From Saprospiraceae bacterium (GTDB taxonomy: Bacteria > Bacteroidota > Bacteroidia > Chitinophagales > Saprospiraceae), in NCBI GenBank assembly GCA_015494245.1, contig WGBN01000381.1:1-5454 (forward strand): a DNA stretch of 5,454 nt, read 5' to 3'. The number at the start of each line of letters is the position of its first letter. Within the stretch, counting starts at the first letter, position 1. The notes below the pieces were generated by a model. It searched no databases, was not told where the DNA came from, and saw only the letters and a list, made by a program, of their open reading frames with translations. Below, piece by piece: positions 1-4,106 of this stretch. The position numbers were made by a program, and so were the translations under genes.

Positions 1-165
1 AGCAGTCTTCTCCGCCTAAGCAGTTCGTCAGGCTTTTTAGACCGGCTCTTTTACAAATCTACTCAAATTCATTCAATAATCAGGCATTCCTTTTGTCGCA
101 TAAAAAACAAGAGGTGAAATAAACTGCACGCTTTTTTCACAAATGCAAGGCAGCAGACAAAGTAC
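1..165. other. Left flank, no certain gene
   Basis: No gene can be assigned with confidence. On the plus strand one frame is open from base 3 to a TAA at 120-122 and would encode a 39-residue C-terminal tail ending in HKKQEVK. It is followed about 45 bases later by a hairpin that could terminate it, so it may be the end of a rightward gene starting outside the window. A second plus frame is open from base 1 to a TGA at 115-117 but is an implausibly serine-rich stretch. On the minus strand, TAGATTTG at 54-61 fits the Bacteroidota -7 box TAnnTTTG and could instead serve a leftward gene beyond the edge, but no good -33 element is seen. These readings are inference only. Confidence 0.3.
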
Positions 166-208
166 AAAAAAAAGCGGCTCTGCACTTCTGCACAGAGCCG
201 CTTTACTT
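166..208 (-). terminator. Intrinsic terminator, probably bidirectional
   Basis: A perfect 12-bp stem (AAAGCGGCTCTG at 171-182 pairing with CAGAGCCGCTTT at 193-204) encloses a 10-base loop. Read leftward, the stem runs straight into eight T residues (complement of 166-173), the classic arrangement for Rho-independent termination of the outer-membrane gene that ends at 231. Read rightward it is followed by TTTACTTTT, so it could also stop transcription entering from the left, as expected between convergent genes. Confidence 0.88.
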
Positions 209-230
209 TTCCATAACTGGCGCAGACTTA

Positions 231-1031
231 TTATTGCTTTCGCCAAACGAAGCCCGCATTCAGGCGCTGAGCCAGGCCGATGTTGCGACCGCCGAGATAG
301 ACGGCGCCACTTACAAAGACTCCAAAGGATTTGCCGAAAGGCACATAAACCGTACCGCCTGCTTTGTACCAATCCGAGCCGGAGCCGGCTTGTATGCTCG
401 TGTCCACGCCCGGGTCAAGGGTCTTGAGTATATCCAGCCAGGCGTCCACATAGATTTTGCGACCTGCATAGCCGACCCTCCAGATAAAGGGAAAGCTGAG
501 TTGATCGGAAGGCGAAATGCGAAAATCTATGCCCGACTGAAACATGGTAAACAGACCCGATTGATCCTGATACTGAGCCAGCAGGCGGGGCTGAAAGACG
601 ATGGCCTTCTGCCCTATCGGCCGCTCCGTATCCGTGCGGTAATTGGACATGGGAAAACTCAGGCCCAAAGCCGTAATCAGCGACCATTTGCCATGAGCGC
701 TCTCCCTTTCTCCATTCAGGAATTTGATGGCCACAATGGCATCCTGAAAATTCCTGTTCAGAGAATCCGTCCAGATATAAGGTACAGAGACGACAAAATC
801 CACGCTATTGGTCAGCCCGCCGGTGGCAAAGAGGCTCAACGTCTGCGTCTTGTTAAAAATGGATTGCCGTTCCTTGCCAAACAAATAAGTGTTGAAGGAC
901 TCCGTAGAATAGGTAAAAGCAAAATCAACAATGCCTTTGCCCTTCATATAGCCATCTATAGGCCCCTGGGCAGAGAGTCCCTGCAAACCACATACAAAAA
1001 GAACGGCGAGGAGAAAGGAGAATCTTTTCAT
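231..1031 (-). CDS. Predicted outer-membrane beta-barrel protein
   Basis: This 266-residue protein is probably an integral outer-membrane beta-barrel. Residues 1-21 form a type I signal peptide: MKR, then a hydrophobic core, then GLSA before Q22, a cleavage context common in Bacteroidota. The mature part is rich in alternating aromatic and hydrophobic strands separated by polar turns. The stretch around residues 66-104 (TLSLFATGGLTNSVDFVVSV, then PYIW, then DAIVAIKF) resembles the repeating strand pattern of the MetA-pathway phenol-degradation-like porin family (PF13557), and the protein ends in aromatic strands (LNAGFVWRKQ). The family assignment and any transport role are inference; substrate unknown. 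Cys14 lies in the signal core without a lipobox, so it is not a lipoprotein. The ATG is the one that gives a full signal peptide; no strong Shine-Dalgarno precedes it. It lies 68 bp downstream of icd on the same strand with no clear promoter of its own, so co-transcription is possible, and it ends at a strong terminator. Confidence 0.8.
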   Translation of the reverse strand: MKRFSFLLAVLFVCGLQGLSAQGPIDGYMKGKGIVDFAFTYSTESFNTYLFGKERQSIFNKTQTLSLFATGGLTNSVDFVVSVPYIWTDSLNRNFQDAIVAIKFLNGERESAHGKWSLITALGLSFPMSNYRTDTERPIGQKAIVFQPRLLAQYQDQSGLFTMFQSGIDFRISPSDQLSFPFIWRVGYAGRKIYVDAWLDILKTLDPGVDTSIQAGSGSDWYKAGGTVYVPFGKSFGVFVSGAVYLGGRNIGLAQRLNAGFVWRKQ

Positions 1032-1048
1032 AACGGGTGATTTTTAAG

Positions 1049-1090
1049 GCTCTGTTGCAGGTGATGCATAGCCCCAACCCGCAACAGAGC
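1049..1090 (-). promoter_or_regulatory. Large inverted repeat between icd and the barrel gene
   Basis: GCTCTGTTGC at 1049-1058 pairs perfectly with GCAACAGAGC at 1081-1090. After one mismatch (A1059/C1080), three more pairs form (GGT 1060-1062 with ACC 1077-1079), leaving a 14-base loop. The hairpin occupies most of the 68-bp gap between two leftward genes. It has no T-tract on either side (CTTAAAAATC follows it when read leftward), so it is not a standard intrinsic terminator. It could be a Rho-assisted or leaky terminator, an mRNA 3'-end stabiliser for icd, or a structure in the leader of the barrel gene. The repeat is seen directly; the role is inference. Confidence 0.55.
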
Positions 1091-1099
1091 ATACACGGC

Positions 1100-2365
1100 T
1101 TACATATTGGCAACTACTTCCTCGCCGTATTCAGAACACTTCAGCAGGCTGGCGCCCTCCATGAGGCGGTGGAAGTCGTAGGTAACGCGCTTGTTGGTAA
1201 TGGCCCCTTCGACGCCTTTGACGACCAGGTCGGCAGCTTCGTGCCAGCCGAGGTAGCGGAGCATCATCTCTCCGGAGAGGATGACGGAGCTGGGGTTGAC
1301 CTTATCCAGGCCGGCATACTTAGGAGCTGTACCGTGGGTAGCTTCGAAGATGGCTTTGCCGGTTTCGTAGTTGATGTTGGCTCCCGGGGCGATGCCGATT
1401 CCGCCCACCGTAGCGGCGAGGGCGTCGGAGATGTAGTCGCCATTGAGGTTGAGGGTAGCGATGACGGAATACTCTGCCGGACGCGTGAGTATCTGTTGCA
1501 GGAAGGCATCGGCGATGACGTCTTTGACGAGCAGGGCGCCGGCGTCCAAGGCTTTCTTTTGCGCTTCATTGGCGGCTTCTTTGCCCTGTTCGGCGGCGAT
1601 GCGGTCGTACTGCGCCCAGGTAAACACCTTGTCGCCAAACTCGCGTTCGGCCAGGGCATAGCCCCACTCCTTGAATTTGCCTTCGGTAAACTTCATAATG
1701 TTGCCCTTGTGTACGATGGTTACAGAGGGCAGTTTGTTTTCCAAAGCGTACTTGATGGCCGAGCGCACGAGGCGTTCGGTACCTTCTTTAGACACCGGCT
1801 TGATGCCGAGAGAAACCGTATTCGGAAAGCGAATTTGCGTAACGCCCATGTCTTCGATGAGGAATTTTTTGAGTTTCTCCACTTCAGGCGTGCCGTTGAG
1901 GTACTCGATGCCGGCATAGATGTCTTCGGTATTTTCGCGGAAGATGATCATATCCACCTTCTCGGGATGGCAGACGGGCGAAGGCACACCCTGAAAATAA
2001 CGCACGGGGCGCACGCAGGCGAAGAGGTCTAATTTTTGCCGCAAGGCGACATTGAGCGAGCGAATGCCGCCCCCCACAGGCGTCGTCAGCGGGCCTTTAA
2101 TGGCTACGAGGTACTCGTTGATGGCGTCCAAAGTAGCCTGGGGCAGCCACTCTCCGGTTTGGTCAAAGGCCTTTTGGCCGGCCAGAATTTCTTTCCATAC
2201 GATCTTCTTCTCTCCGGCATAGGCCTTCTCCACAGCAGCGCTGAGCACGCGTTCGGCAGCTCGCCAAATGTCGGGGCCAATACCATCTCCCTCGATGTAG
2301 GGGATGATGGGATCGTTGGGAACGGTAAGTTTTCCGTCAGTCAGGGTTATTTTACTTCCTTGCAT
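1100..2365 (-). CDS. icd: NADP-dependent isocitrate dehydrogenase
   Basis: This 421-residue cytoplasmic enzyme oxidatively decarboxylates isocitrate to 2-oxoglutarate in the TCA cycle, making NADPH. It is the homodimeric Escherichia coli type (about 416 residues). By alignment from memory, substrate residues are present: Ser103 and Asn105 in GGGIRSLNVALRQ, Arg109, Arg119, Arg143, Tyr150 (RENTEDIYAG) and Lys220 (VHKGNIMKFTEG). The metal-binding aspartates are Asp286, Asp310 and Asp314 (IADAF, NGDYISDAL). NADP specificity is indicated by Lys349-Tyr350 (HGTAPKYAG) and Tyr396/Arg400 (VTYDFHR), matching E. coli Lys344, Tyr345, Tyr391 and Arg395. Residues 244-280 are somewhat longer than in E. coli, with an Ala/Glu/Lys-rich insert. 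Ser103 corresponds to the serine phosphorylated by AceK in enterobacteria; no aceK is visible here. The ATG agrees with the family N-terminus and lies 43 bases from a TACCTTTG promoter box. It is divergent from ruvB and upstream of the barrel gene. Confidence 0.97.
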   Translation of the reverse strand: MQGSKITLTDGKLTVPNDPIIPYIEGDGIGPDIWRAAERVLSAAVEKAYAGEKKIVWKEILAGQKAFDQTGEWLPQATLDAINEYLVAIKGPLTTPVGGGIRSLNVALRQKLDLFACVRPVRYFQGVPSPVCHPEKVDMIIFRENTEDIYAGIEYLNGTPEVEKLKKFLIEDMGVTQIRFPNTVSLGIKPVSKEGTERLVRSAIKYALENKLPSVTIVHKGNIMKFTEGKFKEWGYALAEREFGDKVFTWAQYDRIAAEQGKEAANEAQKKALDAGALLVKDVIADAFLQQILTRPAEYSVIATLNLNGDYISDALAATVGGIGIAPGANINYETGKAIFEATHGTAPKYAGLDKVNPSSVILSGEMMLRYLGWHEAADLVVKGVEGAITNKRVTYDFHRLMEGASLLKCSEYGEEVVANM

Positions 2366-2408
2366 GGTATTTATTTGGTTGGTTGAATAGTCATTCTCAA
2401 GGCGCAGG

Positions 2409-2416
2409 CAAAGGTA
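2409..2416 (-). promoter_or_regulatory. icd promoter, Bacteroidota -7 box
   Basis: On the minus strand this reads TACCTTTG, an exact match to the Bacteroidota sigma-ABfr -7 consensus TAnnTTTG. It lies 43 bases upstream of the icd ATG, leaving a leader of roughly 35-40 bases. The expected -33 TTTG is not well conserved; GCTTTT (complement of 2431-2436) is the nearest T-rich match. It faces away from the ruvB promoter. Confidence 0.6.
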
Positions 2417-2500
2417 AGAAATTTAACGGGAAAAGCAGACTTCATCCTGCCCGGGACTCCATCGCTCCAACCACCCACAGAACTCGCCGTGAAAAATACG

Positions 2501-2508
2501 TACCTTTG
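2501..2508 (+). promoter_or_regulatory. ruvB promoter, Bacteroidota -7 box
   Basis: TACCTTTG matches the Bacteroidota -7 consensus TAnnTTTG and ends 26 bases before the ruvB ATG, implying a short leader of about 20 bases. No good -33 TTTG is visible at the usual spacing. The short leader is A-rich (CGAAGAAAAGCAAATC) rather than carrying a Shine-Dalgarno sequence, as is common in this phylum. Confidence 0.6.
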
Positions 2509-2534
2509 TATCCAAAATCGAAGAAAAGCAAATC

Positions 2535-3560
2535 ATGCCCAACGAGATTTTAGACCCGGAGGGGAAGAGCTTCACCCCGGAAGAGAAGCAAATAGAGCGC
2601 GCGCTCAGGCCCAAGATGCTCAGTGATTTTCACGGGCAACCGCAAATTGTGGAGAATCTGAAGGTCTTCATCCAGGCAGCCCTGGGGCGGGGTGATGCCC
2701 TGGATCACGTGCTGCTCAACGGCCCTCCCGGACTGGGCAAGACCACCCTCTCCTACATCATCGCCAACGAGCTGAACACCAACCTGAAGATGAGCTCCGG
2801 CCCCATACTCGAAAAGCCCGGCGACCTGGCCGGCCTGCTGACCAATCTCGAAGAGGGCGATGTGCTCTTCATAGACGAAATACACCGCCTCAACAACGTC
2901 GTGGAGGAATACCTCTACTCCGCCATGGAGGACTACCGCATAGACATCATGATTGACAGCGGGCCCAATGCGCGCAGCATTCAGCTTTCGCTAAATCCCT
3001 TCACGCTCATCGGCGCGACTACCCGCATGGGGCTGCTCACAGCGCCTATGCGCGCGCGCTTTGGCATCACCTGCCACCTGGATTACTACGATGTGGACAC
3101 CCTCTACAAAATCGTGCTGCGCTCTGCCAAAATCCTCGAAGTGGATATTGACGAAGCCGGCGCCCGCGAAATCGCCTGCCGCAGCCGCGGCACGCCCCGC
3201 ATCGCCAACGCCCTGCTGCGCAGAATGCGCGACTTCGCCCAGGTCAAAGGCAAGGGCGTCATCACCTTAGACATCGCCAAAATGGGCCTCAAAGCCCTCA
3301 ACGTAGATGAATACGGCTTAGACGAAATGGACAACCGCATCCTCTCGGCCATCATCCACAAATTCGGCGGAGGCCCCGTCGGCCTCAATACCCTGGCCAC
3401 AGCCGTAGGCGAAGAAGCCGGCACCATCGAAGAAGTCCACGAACCCTTCCTCATCATGGAGGGCTTCATACAGCGCACGCCCCGCGGGCGCATCGCCACC
3501 CCAAAAGCCTATGAGCATTTGAATGTGGAGCGACCGGGGAGTATGGGGAGGTTGTTTTGA
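2535..3560 (+). CDS. ruvB: Holliday junction branch migration ATPase RuvB
   Basis: RuvB is the hexameric AAA+ motor that, with RuvA, drives branch migration of Holliday junctions during recombinational repair before RuvC cuts. At 341 residues it is of normal length and complete. In order: N-terminal RALRPKML/FHGQPQ segment (22-37), Walker A GPPGLGKT (63-70), the RuvB hallmark SGPILEKPGDLAGLLTNLE (88-106), Walker B LFIDEIH (111-117), sensor 1 GATTR (160-164), the arginine finger Arg175 in MRARFG (equivalent to E. coli Arg174), sensor 2 GTPRIAN with Arg222, and the C-terminal winged-helix DNA-binding domain with GGGPVGL and TPRGRIAT (278-322). The ATG at 2535 gives the expected N-terminus and sits just after a TACCTTTG promoter box. 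It is transcribed divergently from icd and is not adjacent to ruvA or ruvC here, as is common outside Proteobacteria. A repeat array begins at the first base after its TGA. Confidence 0.98.
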   Translation: MPNEILDPEGKSFTPEEKQIERALRPKMLSDFHGQPQIVENLKVFIQAALGRGDALDHVLLNGPPGLGKTTLSYIIANELNTNLKMSSGPILEKPGDLAGLLTNLEEGDVLFIDEIHRLNNVVEEYLYSAMEDYRIDIMIDSGPNARSIQLSLNPFTLIGATTRMGLLTAPMRARFGITCHLDYYDVDTLYKIVLRSAKILEVDIDEAGAREIACRSRGTPRIANALLRRMRDFAQVKGKGVITLDIAKMGLKALNVDEYGLDEMDNRILSAIIHKFGGGPVGLNTLATAVGEEAGTIEEVHEPFLIMEGFIQRTPRGRIATPKAYEHLNVERPGSMGRLF

Positions 3561-3612
3561 GTTTAGTGTTTAGTGTTTTTTTTAGTTTACTGTTTACAGT
3601 GGACGGTTTACA
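3561..3612 (+). repeat. Degenerate GTTTAGT/GTTTACA heptamer repeats
   Basis: Two perfect GTTTAGT units (3561-3567, 3568-3574) start on the base immediately after the ruvB stop codon. After a T-rich stretch, four units follow in a 7-base register: GTTTACT (3585), GTTTACA (3592), GTGGACG (3599) and GTTTACA (3606). This looks like a decayed version of the perfect array at 3648-3710. No function is evident. Confidence 0.75.
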
Positions 3613-3647
3613 GTTTTTTTTGGGTGTTTATGGATTGGTGGGGTTTT

Positions 3648-3710
3648 GTTTAGCGTTTAGCGTTTAGTGTTTAGCGTTTAGTGTTTAGCGTTTAGCGTTT
3701 AGTGTTTAGT
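3648..3710 (+). repeat. Nine-unit GTTTAGY tandem heptamer array
   Basis: Nine uninterrupted 7-bp units of GTTTAG followed by C or T run without any other variation; the seventh bases are C, C, T, C, T, C, C, T, T in order. The array is noncoding: a 7-bp unit shifts reading frame at each copy. Tandem repeats of this kind can change copy number by slippage. Similar GTTTAG/GTTTAC runs are, to my recollection, scattered between genes of many Bacteroidota, but a genome search would be needed to confirm that here. Confidence 0.9.
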
Positions 3711-3712
3711 AG

Positions 3713-3734
3713 GGACAGACCGATGTGTCTGTCC
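3713..3734 (+). terminator. GGACAGAC hairpin, possible ruvB terminator
   Basis: GGACAGAC (3713-3720) pairs perfectly with GTCTGTCC (3727-3734) around the six-base loop CGATGT; a G-T wobble and an A-T pair could extend the stem outward. It is followed on the plus strand by TTTGTTTGTG, only loosely U-rich, so it might stop ruvB transcription weakly. It could equally be a short dispersed palindromic element unrelated to termination. The hairpin is seen directly; the role is uncertain. Confidence 0.45.
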
Positions 3735-3947
3735 TTTGTTTGTGATTGGTTTTGTTGTTGTTTTATTGTTTTTAACATCATCCTGCAGTAAAACAGGGTG
3801 TAGTATAAGAAATTTGGGTGATTTTCCGGTACGAATTTCGTTGATTCTGCCGATTCTATTGGCAAAATGCAAAGGACTCGCAGAACCAAACACCCCATAG
3901 GCACCAATTCCTCCGCCTCTCAATTCCTTCCCTCCTTTTTCATCCTC

Positions 3948-3975
3948 GTAGAGACGCAATGCATTGCGTCTCTAC
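3948..3975. repeat. Perfect 28-bp palindrome (GAGACGCAATG type)
   Basis: GTAGAGACGCAATG is followed directly by its exact reverse complement, giving a 14-bp arm palindrome with no spacer, centred on ATGCAT at 3961/3962. As RNA it would fold into a hairpin with a minimal loop from either strand. There is no T-tract after it on the plus strand (CCCGCAACG follows), so it is not a typical terminator. From memory, closely similar palindromes built on GTAGAGACG occur in many copies in Bacteroidota and cyanobacteria, which suggests a REP- or MITE-like mobile element; that recollection needs a genome search. Confidence 0.85.
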
Positions 3976-3990
3976 CCCGCAACGAACGCC

Positions 3991-4040
3991 CGTCACGCGT
4001 CACGTTCGTCACGCGTCACGTTCGTCACGTTCATCACGTT
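3991..4040 (+). repeat. CGTCACG(TT) direct repeats
   Basis: Two perfect 16-bp copies of CGTCACGCGTCACGTT (3991-4006 and 4007-4022) are followed by shorter 9-bp units CGTCACGTT (4023-4031) and CATCACGTT (4032-4040), then a decayed TCCCACGAG. The array is therefore an alternation of 7-bp and 9-bp CGTCACG units. It ends 14 bases before the -7 box of the downstream gene, so the last units fall where the -33 element should lie. Role unknown. Confidence 0.88.
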
Positions 4041-4054
4041 TCCCACGAGAACCT

Positions 4055-4062
4055 TATCTTTG
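4055..4062 (+). promoter_or_regulatory. TPR-gene promoter, Bacteroidota -7 box
   Basis: TATCTTTG matches the Bacteroidota -7 consensus TAnnTTTG and ends 44 bases before the ATG at 4107, giving a leader of about 37-40 bases. No perfect -33 TTTG is present; the matching distance falls within the degenerate CGTCACGTT/CATCACGTT repeat units. Confidence 0.6.
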
Positions 4063-4106
4063 CATACATGGCATGAAACTCATCTGAAGACTAAACAGAC
4101 ATTTCT

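Larger units (their letters stand above)
3561..4106. other. Repeat-rich 546-bp intergenic region
   Basis: No convincing gene lies between ruvB and the TPR gene. Composition changes sharply along the plus strand: 3561-3780 is G/T-rich and C-poor, 3905-3947 is strongly pyrimidine-rich (CTCC/TTCC runs), and 3985-4046 is dominated by CGTCACG repeats. Besides the repeats listed separately, 3781-3905 is unexplained. Minus-strand frames of 71 and 86 codons cross it, but they run into the heptamer array and the palindrome respectively, have no recognisable domain, and are unlikely to be genes. The region probably collected short repeat elements over time. Confidence 0.7.

Noticed and set aside
990..992. 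Cys14 of the barrel protein as a lipoprotein cysteine
   Set aside because: The residues before it (LFV) do not form a lipobox, and a clear type I signal peptide site follows at SAQ.
234..1040. 268-codon open frame on the plus strand opposite the barrel gene
   Set aside because: The minus-strand frame has a signal peptide, beta-barrel pattern and a terminator at its end; the plus-strand translation has none of these.
1037..2032. 331-codon open frame on the plus strand opposite icd
   Set aside because: It is wholly antisense to a clearly conserved enzyme, its translation has no recognisable domain, and long mirror frames are expected opposite GC-biased codons.
3648..3710. Telomere-like repeat, because GTTTAGY resembles TTTAGGG-type units
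   Set aside because: It is an internal array of nine units in a bacterial gene context; the likeness is superficial.
3692..3959. Two minus-strand frames of 71 and 86 codons in the intergenic region
   Set aside because: They cross the heptamer array or the palindrome, overlap each other in different frames, and show no protein family features.
3561..4040. Possible CRISPR array
   Set aside because: Repeats are 7-16 bp and mostly contiguous, with no unique spacers of regular length and no cas genes.
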